This document shows positions 18,161-26,986 of a stretch of DNA of 64,000 nucleotides, in pieces; the first letter of the stretch is position 1, and every line of letters starts with the position of its first letter. The translations under genes were made by a program, and so were the position numbers. The notes beneath the pieces were generated by a model that was not told the origin of the DNA, did no database searches, and saw only the letters and a program-made list of their open reading frames with translations. Source of the stretch: Erysipelotrichaceae bacterium (GTDB lineage Bacteria > Bacillota_I > Bacilli_A > Erysipelotrichales > Erysipelotrichaceae); NCBI GenBank assembly GCA_017404205.1, contig JAFRCV010000008.1, positions 124,001 through 188,000 of the forward strand, in the 5' to 3' direction.

Positions 18161-18233
18161 ATTGTTTATCCAATAAAAAAATGATACTATGTTTTTATAT
18201 AATAAACAAGTGTATTGTGATAACGGACAAAAT
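18161..18233. promoter_or_regulatory. Divergent thrC / hom control region with an inverted repeat
   Basis: thrC promoter on the minus strand: TTGTTT (18209-18204), 17 bases, TATCAT (18186-18181). hom has TATAAT at 18198-18203 without a good -35. A perfect 8-bp inverted repeat, TTGTTTAT (18162-18169) and ATAAACAA (18202-18209), spans the region; the right arm covers the thrC -35 and the hom -10 edge, and the left arm sits at the thrC start. It is a candidate ThrR site. Confidence 0.5.
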
Positions 18234-19349
18234 ATGAAAATAGCGATATTAGGATATGGTGTAGTAGGCAAAGGCGTTGCTAAATTAGCAATAGAAAACA
18301 AAATAGATGTTTCATATATTTTAATGAGACAAGATGATGATTTAATTTTGCCAAATATGTGCAAAGATTTAGATACAATTTTAAATGACAATAATGTTGA
18401 GTGTGTAGTTGAATGTATTGGCGGTGATGAACCCGCATTTTCATATGTTAAAAGATGCTTAAATGCTAAAAAAAATGTCGTTTCTTCAAATAAAAAAATG
18501 CTCGTTAATCATTTTGAAGAACTATATAATCTTTCAAAGAAAAATAATGTGAATTTGTTATTCTCGGCAGCATGCGGTGGGGGAATACCTTGGATTAAAA
18601 CATTATCAAATATTAAAAACATATCTTCGATAAATTACTTCGAAGGTATTATGAATGGGACAAGTAATTTTATATTGGATAACATTTTTACACAAAATGT
18701 TAGTTTTGAAGATTCATTAAAAAAAGCTCAAATGCTTGGCTATGCTGAAGCTGATCCAAGTGATGATGTAGATGGTTTAGATACAGCTAATAAGACAATA
18801 TTAAGTTCAATAGTTGCTTATGGAGCCAATTTTAAGATTAATGATTTATTTATTAAAGGAATTCGTTATTTTAATAATGATGACTTAAAATTTTGTTTAA
18901 GTAACCATTATCGCTGTGTATTAGTTGGAAAAGGAACTAAAATAAAAAATAAATATCATTTAACTGTTATGCCTAGATTTGTTAATAAAAAATCAGCTTT
19001 TTATTCTATATCTAAGAATCATAATTGTTTTATATTAAATACAAATAATTTAAATGATTTATGTCTAATTGGCCAAGGCGCAGGAAGTTTGCCGACTGCG
19101 AATAATATAATTAATGATATTTTTGATTTAAATAAACCATACACATATTCATTAAACAATTTAAATAACAAAATGGATTATGATTCAATTAAATCAAAGT
19201 ATTATATTAGAACAAATCATTTAATTGATAATAAATATATTGATATAAAGATAAATCAGAATTGTTTTATAAGTAAAGAAATAAGTATTAATGAAATAAA
19301 AGAGTTTTTAAAAGATGATGATTTTATAGGGGAAATATCAAATGATTAA
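18234..19349 (+). CDS. hom: Homoserine dehydrogenase (no ACT domain)
   Basis: NAD(P)H enzyme reducing aspartate semialdehyde to homoserine. It starts MKIAILGYGVVGKG (nucleotide motif) and contains the catalytic block EGIMNGTSNFILD and AEADPSDDVDGLD. At 371 residues it ends soon after the catalytic domain and lacks the C-terminal ACT domain found in most Firmicute Hom (about 430), so direct threonine inhibition may be missing. The ATG at 18234 is chosen over an in-frame ATG at 18189, which lies in the promoter. It overlaps lysC by 8 bases. Confidence 0.93.
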   Translation: MKIAILGYGVVGKGVAKLAIENKIDVSYILMRQDDDLILPNMCKDLDTILNDNNVECVVECIGGDEPAFSYVKRCLNAKKNVVSSNKKMLVNHFEELYNLSKKNNVNLLFSAACGGGIPWIKTLSNIKNISSINYFEGIMNGTSNFILDNIFTQNVSFEDSLKKAQMLGYAEADPSDDVDGLDTANKTILSSIVAYGANFKINDLFIKGIRYFNNDDLKFCLSNHYRCVLVGKGTKIKNKYHLTVMPRFVNKKSAFYSISKNHNCFILNTNNLNDLCLIGQGAGSLPTANNIINDIFDLNKPYTYSLNNLNNKMDYDSIKSKYYIRTNHLIDNKYIDIKINQNCFISKEISINEIKEFLKDDDFIGEISND

Positions 19350-20652
19350 AGTATGTAAATTTGGTGGTAGCTCATTAGCTAATTCAAAACAATTTAAAAA
19401 AATTAAGAAAATAGTCAATAGTGAAGAAGATCGAAAAGTCATTATTGCTTCAGCATGTGGAAAATCAAATAAAAACGATCATAAAGTAACTGATTTATTA
19501 TATTTATGCATTGCTCATAAAAAATATGGAATGTCATACGATAGTATATTAAATGAGATTAAGAATAAACATTTACAAATTATCAATGATTTAAAATTAA
19601 ACTTTGATTTAGAAAATGAAATTAAAAGAATTAAATCTTTATTAGACAAAAACGGCAACGTGGATGAAATTTTATCTTTTGGTGAATATTTATCAAGCAA
19701 GCTATTATCTTTATATTTAAAATGTGACTATGTAGATGCAAAAGATGTAATTTGTTTTAATTATGATGGAAGCATTAATTTTGAAAAAACCAAGGAATCG
19801 TTACTTAAATATTTAAAAACTAACAAAAAAGTAGTGATACCTGGTTTTTATGGTTCTTTGCCAAATGGAGTTATAAAAATCATGAGCAGAGGTGGTTCTG
19901 ATATAACTGGTTCAATAATAGCTAATGTAATAGATGCAGATATTTATGAGAATTGGACTGATGTATCTGGCATCTATGTTTGTGACCCACGAATAATAAG
20001 TAATCCTAAAAAGATTGAATTAATTACTTATTCTGAATTAAGAGAAATGTCATATATGGGCGCAAATGTTTTGCATGAAGAAGCGATTTATCCCGTAAAA
20101 AACAAAAATATTCCAATTAATATAAGGAATACCAATGATTACCTAGAAAATGGAACATTGATTGTTTCAAATACTGACAAAAAGAAAACACCTCCTATTA
20201 GTGGCATTACTGGAAAGAAAGATTTTTTAGTTATAAGCATTGCTAAAATTAATTCTTCAAATGAATTAGGATTCTTAAAACGTATTCTTGATATTTTTGA
20301 TAATTATAGAATTCCAGTTGTTTTAGTAACAACAGCAATTGATTCTTTTTCAATAATATTAGATAAATCAAAAATTAAAAACGATATCTATGAAGTATGT
20401 AATGAAATAAAAACATCTTTAAAATGTGATGAAGTATCTTTATATGACAATTTATCTTTAGTTTGTGTTGTTGGTAGGGGAATGAAAGATAAAAAAGGAA
20501 TATCTGGAAAGATATTCTCATTACTAGGAGAAAATGATATTAATATTCGTACAATTTCACAAGGAGCAGATGAAATATCTATAATTGTTGGAGTTGATGA
20601 CGATAATTATGAAAAGACGATTAAATGTATCTATGAGAGGTTCGTGAAATAA
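19342..20652 (+). CDS. lysC: Aspartate kinase
   Basis: First enzyme of the aspartate pathway. The 436 residues begin VCKFGGSSLAN, have the kinase motif SRGGSDITGS and NWTDVSGIYVCDPR, and end with two ACT domains (about 295-436, including SLVCVVGRGM and ENDINIRTISQGADEI). With no ACT domain on Hom, this protein and ThrR are the visible places for allosteric control. It overlaps hom upstream, and its TAA shares one base with the asd ATG (TAATG). Confidence 0.95.
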   Translation: MIKVCKFGGSSLANSKQFKKIKKIVNSEEDRKVIIASACGKSNKNDHKVTDLLYLCIAHKKYGMSYDSILNEIKNKHLQIINDLKLNFDLENEIKRIKSLLDKNGNVDEILSFGEYLSSKLLSLYLKCDYVDAKDVICFNYDGSINFEKTKESLLKYLKTNKKVVIPGFYGSLPNGVIKIMSRGGSDITGSIIANVIDADIYENWTDVSGIYVCDPRIISNPKKIELITYSELREMSYMGANVLHEEAIYPVKNKNIPINIRNTNDYLENGTLIVSNTDKKKTPPISGITGKKDFLVISIAKINSSNELGFLKRILDIFDNYRIPVVLVTTAIDSFSIILDKSKIKNDIYEVCNEIKTSLKCDEVSLYDNLSLVCVVGRGMKDKKGISGKIFSLLGENDINIRTISQGADEISIIVGVDDDNYEKTIKCIYERFVK

Positions 20653-21626
20653 TGAATATTGGAATTATTGGTGCTACTGGTGTTGTTGGCAGGCAAATGA
20701 TTGATTGTTTAATTGAAGAAAAAATAAAAGTTGATAATTTACGACTTTTCGCAAGTGAAAAATCTGCTGGACAAAAAATTAAATTTTTAAATAATGAAGT
20801 TGAAATTGAAACCATTAATGAAAATAGTTTTAAAGGTTTAGATATTGTTTTAGGTGCTGCAAGCAATAATATTGCTAAAGAAGTTGCTCCTTTAATTAAA
20901 AAAACTGGTGCTGTTTTTATTGATAACTCAAGTTATTTTCGTTTATTTGATGATGTTCCATTAATAATTCCCGAAATTAATGGTGAAGAAGCAAAAAAAC
21001 ACAATGGAATAATTTCAAATCCAAACTGTTCAACAATTATTACTTTGCTAGCTTGTAATGCAATTAATAAAATATCACCTATAAAGTCTTTAATCGTATC
21101 TACATATCAAGCAGTTTCTGGTGCAGGCAAAGAAGGAATGAATGAATTACTATCCCAAATAAACGATTCAACATTTAAACCAAATGTTTTCCCTTATGAA
21201 ATTGCCTATAATCTAATACCATCAATTGGTAGCCCTAGTGATGATGATTACACAAGCGAGGAAATGAAACTTGAGAATGAAGGAAGAAAGATTATGAATT
21301 TGCCTGATCTTAATGTAACTTGTACATGTGTTAGAGTTCCAATTCTAAGGAGCCATAGTATTTCAATCTCTTTGCAATGTGAAAAAGAACTTAATCTTGA
21401 TGAAGTTAAAGAATCATTAAGAAAACAAAAAGGTGTAATTTATTATGATGATTTAGTTAATAAAAAATATCCTATGCCTATATTATCTTCTAATCAAAAT
21501 AATGTATATGTAGGAAGACTTAGAAAAGATAAAGTTTTAAAAGGTGGTGTTGCGCTTTTTTGTTCAGGCGATCAAATAAGAAAAGGCGCTGCCAGTAATG
21601 CTGTATCAATAATTAAATGTTTATAA
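20652..21626 (+). CDS. asd: Aspartate-semialdehyde dehydrogenase
   Basis: NADPH enzyme making aspartate semialdehyde. The 324 residues start MNIGIIGATGVVGRQM, have the catalytic cysteine in SNPNCSTI (about residue 124) and the active-site RVPILRSHSISI. The frame is complete. It follows lysC with a one-base overlap and supplies Hom encoded two genes upstream. Confidence 0.96.
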   Translation: MNIGIIGATGVVGRQMIDCLIEEKIKVDNLRLFASEKSAGQKIKFLNNEVEIETINENSFKGLDIVLGAASNNIAKEVAPLIKKTGAVFIDNSSYFRLFDDVPLIIPEINGEEAKKHNGIISNPNCSTIITLLACNAINKISPIKSLIVSTYQAVSGAGKEGMNELLSQINDSTFKPNVFPYEIAYNLIPSIGSPSDDDYTSEEMKLENEGRKIMNLPDLNVTCTCVRVPILRSHSISISLQCEKELNLDEVKESLRKQKGVIYYDDLVNKKYPMPILSSNQNNVYVGRLRKDKVLKGGVALFCSGDQIRKGAASNAVSIIKCL

Positions 21627-21656
21627 TATAATGTTAATAATATTTCGGGAGCTAAA

Positions 21657-22829
21657 ATGTTTTTTGCTAAAAATAGAAATTTAAAAAAATATGTAGATGG
21701 CATTTACCCAATAACAAATGCCTGCAAAAATGATAAGAATATCAATAAAGTTAATGGAACAATTGGCTCTTTATATAATGAAGAAAATGTAATCGTTGCC
21801 TATAAAACAGTATATCAAGCATTAAGAAATTTAAGTAATGAAAATATTGCAAGTTATGCAAGCGGATCATTTGGAAACAAAGATTATAATGATGCAATTA
21901 GTAATTATGTTTTAGAAGATAGAATTAATAATTATCGTACAATTCCTACTCCAGGTGGAACGGGTGCAATTAATATGGCAATTAATATGTGTCTTGAAAA
22001 AGGAGACTCAATTATTCTACCTGAAGTTGCTTGGGGTAATTATAAAAATATTGCTCTTGAATATGACCTTAATGTGCTTACTTATGATATTTATGATTTA
22101 GATTCTTTATTAATACTATTAGATAAATTAGATAAAATCTTCATTGTAATTAATTCACCATGTCAAAATCCATGTGGTCTTTCATATACATTTGAACAAT
22201 GGAAAAGAATCGTTGATTATTTAAATAATTGTAATAAAGAAGCAATTATTTTGAATGATGTTGCTTATATGGATTATTCATATAATCAAAACTACAAAGA
22301 TTATTTTGAACTATTTAATCATTTGAATAATAATGTGCTTATTCTAATTGCTTATTCATGTTCTAAAGCTTTTTCTTTTTATGGTGTTCGATTAGGTTCA
22401 TTGTTTGTCATTCATAATGACAAAATATTCTTAGACGACTTTATTAATCAATGTGCTAGAAGAGCTAGAGCAACATATTCTAATGTTAATAATGGCGCAA
22501 TGAAAACAATTGTTGAATTATTAAATAATCATTATGAAGAATACATATCAGAAAAAGATTATTATATTTCTTTACTTAAAAAGCGTTCTAATATTTTTAT
22601 TAATGAATGTAAAGACAATGGCCTTGATATTTATCCTTATAATGAAGGGTTCTTTGTGACTTTAAAATTTGATGATAATAACATACGCGATGAAGCTTTT
22701 GAAAAATTATTTAAAGAGCATTTATATTTTATAAAAATGAATAAAGGTATTCGTGTTGGAATTTGTGCCATTCCTATAAAAGATATTTATGGTTTAGCAA
22801 AAAGGATTAAATCTATTATAAGCGGGTAA
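21657..22829 (+). CDS. Class I/II aminotransferase, aspartate/aromatic type
   Basis: PLP aminotransferase of 390 residues. It shows the PTPGGTGAINMA cofactor-phosphate region, NSPCQNPCGLSY (substrate loop), LNDVAYMDYSY and the Schiff-base lysine in YSCSKAFSFYGVRLG. The arrangement resembles the aromatic/aspartate group (COG1448-like). GGGAG lies 6-7 bases before the ATG. Position after asd suggests it supplies aspartate for the pathway; an aromatic amino acid role is the alternative. Confidence 0.85.
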   Translation: MFFAKNRNLKKYVDGIYPITNACKNDKNINKVNGTIGSLYNEENVIVAYKTVYQALRNLSNENIASYASGSFGNKDYNDAISNYVLEDRINNYRTIPTPGGTGAINMAINMCLEKGDSIILPEVAWGNYKNIALEYDLNVLTYDIYDLDSLLILLDKLDKIFIVINSPCQNPCGLSYTFEQWKRIVDYLNNCNKEAIILNDVAYMDYSYNQNYKDYFELFNHLNNNVLILIAYSCSKAFSFYGVRLGSLFVIHNDKIFLDDFINQCARRARATYSNVNNGAMKTIVELLNNHYEEYISEKDYYISLLKKRSNIFINECKDNGLDIYPYNEGFFVTLKFDDNNIRDEAFEKLFKEHLYFIKMNKGIRVGICAIPIKDIYGLAKRIKSIISG

Positions 22830-22833
22830 TTTT

Positions 22834-25299
22834 ATGAGCAAGATTAAATATTATGGAAACTTGTATTTAGACAGAGAAAAAGATATTGTAATTGAGTTTT
22901 ACCAATCTGGTAATTCTTATAGCTATATTCTTAGAACGCCAAATCATAAATCAGGTAATTTAATAAGAAATCTTGCTAAAATATGTGATTTACCATTAAG
23001 TTTAGATGACAATGGCCTATTGATAATAAAGGGTGAGTTGCCATCTTTTATAAATGATGAAAATAAAAGAATATATATATTAAAATTTGCTAATAAAACG
23101 GTTGCTATTATTAATGAAGAAGGGGAGATAAAAGCGCGAGCTTCTATTCCGGCAATTTCAAAAACATTAATGTCACAAAGCAAAGACATTTCTTTAAGTT
23201 TAGATAAAATTTTTGTTAGGACATATATTGAAGAGAAATATAAATTTAAAACCGATTTGCATTGCCATATGAATGCGATTTTACACCCTGACTTTTTAAT
23301 TGCTTTAGGTATAAAACATCAAATACTATATCCTTATTATTATGTTTTAAAGCTCGGACTGAAATTAACTACTAAACAAGAAGAAAAAATATTAAAACAA
23401 AGAGAAAAAGTTGCTTATAAATTTAAAGATACAATATTAGTTGGAAAGTATAAAGAAAGAAGAATTAATGATTTAACATACATTAATTTTGCTGATTTAA
23501 TTTTAAATAATATTGAAAATGCTGCTTATAATATTGAAAAAATAAGAGCTTCATTATTTATTCTTAAAGATGGCCAAGCTGTTTTTACAAATTTAGAGAA
23601 AGTTTATTTATATCGATATGTTTTCACAAAGGGAATTGAATCTAAGACAAAAATTAAATTAAAAAATCTAGATAGTATTCCTGATTTTAATATTAGAAAC
23701 TCTTTGTCTTTAATGCTTAAAGATTCTAATGATTTTAAATTTAAAAACTTTAATTTAATTGAAGATAAATTATTATGGATAGCTCGAAATTATGCACATC
23801 AAGGTATTTATTATGTTGAAATTTCTAATACTACTTTAGTTAAGGATGAAGCGGTTGATTTCATTGAAATGTGTCATAAAGTTCTTCCAATCATCGAAAA
23901 TGAAACACATGTAAAAATTAGATTTTTAGCTGCTTTAAGACGAATTCCTTTAACGATAATTAAAGATAAGGTCGCTTCTGCAGATTATTTGGTTGACAAT
24001 TTAAATGTATTAAAAGCCGTTGCTAAAGATCCGTATGTTGTGGGTTGTGACATTGTTGGGGAAGAAATTAATGATATACGAGATTTAAAGCCTGTAATTA
24101 ATGAAATAGTTAATTATTGTAATCTTGATGAATTTTTTACTATTAGGATTCATGCTGGTGAAAATGATTCATTAACAAACAATGTTGCTTCTAGTATACA
24201 GCTAGTAAAAGAATCATTAAAAGAAAATCAAAAATTTCCTAAATTACGAATTGGACACGGTTTATATGTACCTTCATTAACAAGTAAAAAAGGAAAAAAA
24301 CTAATTAAAGATATTAAAGATAATAATGTTGTTTTAGAATTTCAATTAACATCCAATGTAAGATTAAATAATTTGAATTCTATTGAAAGTCATCCTGTTA
24401 AGGAATATCTTAATAATAATGTTAAATGCTTACAAGGTAGTGATGGTGGTGGCGTTTATGGAACAAATATGTTAGATGAAGAACTTGCACTTATTAATTT
24501 CTTTAATCTTAAAAAAGAAGATTTAATGAAAATGATTAATGTAGAAAATGAAATTATTGAGTTTTCAAATACTGCCTTTATTAAAAAAACAAAACTATTT
24601 AATCATTTAATAAAGAATTTAGGCATAAGAAAAACACTAGAAACAATAATTGAAAATAATAGATCTATATCTAACAATTTAGATTTTAAAAGTAACTCAA
24701 GCATATTAAGCTTTAATGCATTAAATAATCAAATTAAGGAACTACCAACTAATAAATTACCAATTATTATATGCGGTGGAAGCTTTAATGCTGATACAAG
24801 GAATGATAAATTATTAAGCATTGAAAAGGAACTTATTGATGAGTTATTAAAAAAGCTAAGTCCTAAAAAATATTTCTTTGTGATAGGTCATAAACTAAAG
24901 AGTTATGAAAAATACCTTTTTGAAAAAAATAATGAAAAATTTGATTTATTTGCAATTGTTCCTGCAAGTATTAGTAAAACTGAGAAAAATCATTTATTAA
25001 AAGCTAAGGTTAATATAAGAATTTCTACAGAATCTTTAGGTATGGGGATTTATAAATCATTTAATTATGAAATATTTGAAAGAAGAAAATCGGTTTTAAT
25101 TGCCATGATGGGAAATTCGGCTGCATTAAATTTAATACAGGAAGCAAATAATGGTAAAGCAAAAGCTTTAATCTATATTTCTAATAATGACAAGCATTTA
25201 AAACAAAAAGCTGATTATTTATCTGGTTATGTAAACATCTATTCAAATAAAAAAGATATTGATTTAATGATTAAAAATATCAAAAGAATTATGTATTAA
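22834..25299 (+). CDS. Large adenosine-deaminase-family protein with an extra C-terminal Rossmann-like domain
   Basis: An 821-residue protein with three parts. Residues 1-135 are a beta-rich domain I cannot assign. Residues 136-590 are an adenosine/AMP deaminase barrel: metal histidines 143 and 145 (DLHCH), His440 and Glu443 (HAGEND), His475 (GHGLYV), Asp537 (GSDGGG, where many ADAs have two aspartates). About 110-170 residues are inserted after the first histidines. Residues 640-805 form an alpha/beta domain starting IIICGGSFN with IGHKL and LIAMMGNSAA, suggestive of the SLOG nucleotide-binding fold. It starts four bases after the aminotransferase. Substrate unknown; no RdrA-type ATPase is adjacent, so it is not a standard RADAR locus. 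Confidence 0.75.
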   Translation: MSKIKYYGNLYLDREKDIVIEFYQSGNSYSYILRTPNHKSGNLIRNLAKICDLPLSLDDNGLLIIKGELPSFINDENKRIYILKFANKTVAIINEEGEIKARASIPAISKTLMSQSKDISLSLDKIFVRTYIEEKYKFKTDLHCHMNAILHPDFLIALGIKHQILYPYYYVLKLGLKLTTKQEEKILKQREKVAYKFKDTILVGKYKERRINDLTYINFADLILNNIENAAYNIEKIRASLFILKDGQAVFTNLEKVYLYRYVFTKGIESKTKIKLKNLDSIPDFNIRNSLSLMLKDSNDFKFKNFNLIEDKLLWIARNYAHQGIYYVEISNTTLVKDEAVDFIEMCHKVLPIIENETHVKIRFLAALRRIPLTIIKDKVASADYLVDNLNVLKAVAKDPYVVGCDIVGEEINDIRDLKPVINEIVNYCNLDEFFTIRIHAGENDSLTNNVASSIQLVKESLKENQKFPKLRIGHGLYVPSLTSKKGKKLIKDIKDNNVVLEFQLTSNVRLNNLNSIESHPVKEYLNNNVKCLQGSDGGGVYGTNMLDEELALINFFNLKKEDLMKMINVENEIIEFSNTAFIKKTKLFNHLIKNLGIRKTLETIIENNRSISNNLDFKSNSSILSFNALNNQIKELPTNKLPIIICGGSFNADTRNDKLLSIEKELIDELLKKLSPKKYFFVIGHKLKSYEKYLFEKNNEKFDLFAIVPASISKTEKNHLLKAKVNIRISTESLGMGIYKSFNYEIFERRKSVLIAMMGNSAALNLIQEANNGKAKALIYISNNDKHLKQKADYLSGYVNIYSNKKDIDLMIKNIKRIMY

Positions 25300-25306
25300 A
25301 TAGGTT

Positions 25307-25312
25307 TATAAT
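25307..25312 (+). promoter_or_regulatory. -10 element of the patatin gene, leaderless type
   Basis: TATAAT at 25307-25312 with six bases to the ATG at 25319 and no Shine-Dalgarno. Confidence 0.55.
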
Positions 25313-25318
25313 GAAGAT

Positions 25319-26218
25319 ATGGAAGATATATTTAACATTGAACACAAGAATTATTCTGGAACTATTACTAAAGGTTGTTTAGCTCTTGAAGGTGGGGCAT
25401 TTAGAGGAATTTATACATCTGGAGTATTAGATTATTTTATTGAGCATAATTTAAATTTAAGCGATGCTTATGGAGTTTCTGCTGGTGCTTTGAATGCTGC
25501 AAATTACATGGCAGAAGCTTTTGGAAGAAGTGGACTTCTAATCTTAGAACATCGACATAATAAACATTATGTTGGGCTTCAAGCATTAAAAGAATCGGGC
25601 AGTATAGTTGGCTTTGAATTCATGTTGAATGAACTAAATAAAGAATACCCATTAAATGAAGAATTGTTATTTAGCAAAAAGAAAAACCTGACCGTAGTAG
25701 CTACAAATGTATATACGGGTCAGCCTGAATATTTTTCAAATCATGATGGTAGTATTACTTTCTATAAAGCGATTAGGGCCAGCGCATCAATTCCTTTAGT
25801 ATCAAAAATGGTTAAAATTAATAATCAATTATATTTAGATGGTGGATGTGCAACAAAGCTTCCAATTAGAAAAGCAATTGAAGATGGTCATAAAAAAATT
25901 ATTTTTATTGGCACTAGAGATGCATCATATCGTAGAAAAACAAATTCAAAAGAAAATGAATTAATAAAAGTAATTTATCATCGTTACCCAAATTTTGTAA
26001 AGAGTTATCTAAATGCTAATGCTTTGTATAATCAAGATTGTGATTATATAGATGAATTAGTAAAAGAAAACAAAATATATCGTATTACGCCAAGCATTCC
26101 GGTTACTGTTGGACGTTTAGAAAAAAGTGTTAAAAAATTAAGCGAATTATATTATCTTGGTTATAACGATGCGGCTAAACACTTTGATAAAGTAATTGAA
26201 TTTCTTAACTCTAAATAA
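25319..26218 (+). CDS. Patatin-like phospholipase (YjjU-like)
   Basis: A 299-residue serine lipid hydrolase. The oxyanion glycine-rich loop EGGAFRG (about 24-30), nucleophile elbow GVSAG (Ser about 51) and catalytic Asp in LDGGCA are all present. The architecture is that of the stand-alone bacterial YjjU/RssA-like group rather than a CBASS effector. It follows the deaminase gene by 19 bases but has its own leaderless-type promoter. A strong terminator follows. Confidence 0.88.
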   Translation: MEDIFNIEHKNYSGTITKGCLALEGGAFRGIYTSGVLDYFIEHNLNLSDAYGVSAGALNAANYMAEAFGRSGLLILEHRHNKHYVGLQALKESGSIVGFEFMLNELNKEYPLNEELLFSKKKNLTVVATNVYTGQPEYFSNHDGSITFYKAIRASASIPLVSKMVKINNQLYLDGGCATKLPIRKAIEDGHKKIIFIGTRDASYRRKTNSKENELIKVIYHRYPNFVKSYLNANALYNQDCDYIDELVKENKIYRITPSIPVTVGRLEKSVKKLSELYYLGYNDAAKHFDKVIEFLNSK

Positions 26219-26222
26219 CAAT

Positions 26223-26246
26223 CCGCACGTATAACGTGCGGTTTTT
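26223..26246 (+). terminator. Terminator of the patatin gene
   Basis: Eight-bp G+C-rich stem CCGCACGT / ACGTGCGG, loop ATA, then TTTTT. Confidence 0.92.
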
Positions 26247-26328
26247 AGGCCACCCTATAAGGGCCTTTACCTCACGTCGACCCTCAAGGGTCTTGTGAAA
26301 CTTGCCAACCGTGTTAACACACTATGGC

Positions 26329-26793
26329 TTATCCCTTAAAGGGATCTATGTGTTCTTTCTTGCTTAAGTTATCTTGCATCATATCTTCTTGTTCTTGGTT
26401 TTTGATGTATTCTTGTACTACTTTTGCATTTAAACCTACAGTAGATACATAATACCATTTTGCCCAGAAATTACGATTGCCATACTTATACTTTAAGTTC
26501 GCATGTTTTTCGAAAATCATCAATGATGATTTTCCTTTAAGATAACCCATAAAACTAGATACTGATATCTTAGGTGGAATCTTAACCAACATATGTATAT
26601 GATCGGACATTGCATGTCCTTCTATCAGCTCTACATTCTTATATACACATAATTGTTTTAAGATTTGCCCTATGTCAGATCTTAACTTCCCATATATCGC
26701 TTTTCTACGATATTTAGGTATAAATACTATATGGTACTTACAGTTCCATCTAGTATGTGATAAACTACTATCGTCATTTGCTTTATTGGCCAA
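26329..26793 (-). CDS. tnpA: IS200-family transposase TnpA (HUH/Y1)
   Basis: A 154-residue single-strand transposase. The HUH motif is His65-Ile-His67 in SDHIHMLV and the nucleophile is Tyr129 in VVQEYIKNQ; the conserved start TRWNCKYHIVFIPKYRRK is present and length is normal, so it is probably active. The start codon is TTG with AAGGAGGT seven bases upstream. An exact complement of that Shine-Dalgarno lies further upstream and may block translation of read-through RNA. Confidence 0.92.
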   Translation of the reverse strand: MANKANDDSSLSHTRWNCKYHIVFIPKYRRKAIYGKLRSDIGQILKQLCVYKNVELIEGHAMSDHIHMLVKIPPKISVSSFMGYLKGKSSLMIFEKHANLKYKYGNRNFWAKWYYVSTVGLNAKVVQEYIKNQEQEDMMQDNLSKKEHIDPFKG

Positions 26794-26800
26794 TGATACT

Positions 26801-26853
26801 ACCTCCTTTTAATATTCACGATTGACAAGTTCGTGTTTATTATACAAGGAGGT
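26801..26853 (-). promoter_or_regulatory. tnpA Shine-Dalgarno and complementary upstream segment
   Basis: On the minus strand ACCTCCTT (26853-26846) lies 37 bases before AAGGAGGT (26808-26801). The 8-bp pairing would hide the ribosome binding site in transcripts entering from outside. A TATAAT just after the first segment would give transcripts lacking it. Confidence 0.5.
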
Positions 26854-26932
26854 TTTCTTATTACATAGCTTAAGCTATTCTATGCACATACGCATAGCGT
26901 ATGGTTTTTAATCAGGCTTACGCCTGATTAAT

Positions 26933-26963
26933 AAAAAGTTTGTATATTGAATACAAACTTTTT
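26933..26963. terminator. Bidirectional terminator of the UMF1 transporter gene
   Basis: Perfect 13-bp stem AAAAAGTTTGTAT / ATACAAACTTTTT, loop ATTGA; A-run and T-run on either side make it work in both directions. Confidence 0.88.
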
Positions 26964-26986
26964 GTTATTAATTGAATTTATTTTAA

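Larger units (their letters stand above)
26250..26931 (-). mobile_element. IS200-type insertion sequence (approximate ends)
   Basis: A single tnpA of the IS200/IS605 family flanked by short palindromes: GACCC TCAA GGGTC (26279-26292) and GTGTTAACAC (26311-26320) on the right, CATACGC ATA GCGTATG (26887-26903) and AATCAGGC TTAC GCCTGATT (26910-26929) on the left. Such elements have subterminal hairpins rather than inverted repeats, so exact ends cannot be fixed here. No tnpB is present. It sits between the patatin terminator and the UMF1 gene terminator, interrupting no gene. Confidence 0.8.

Noticed and set aside
16736-18391. Long thrC frame of 551 codons
   Set aside because: The extra 77 residues read through the divergent promoter and the start of hom on the opposite strand; MKFISTRND at 18160 is the family start.
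22834-26218. RADAR or CBASS defence locus from the deaminase plus patatin pair
   Set aside because: No RdrA ATPase, nucleotidyltransferase or HORMA/TRIP13 gene is present; the patatin has a separate promoter and a second copy of the family at 37537 in a different setting.
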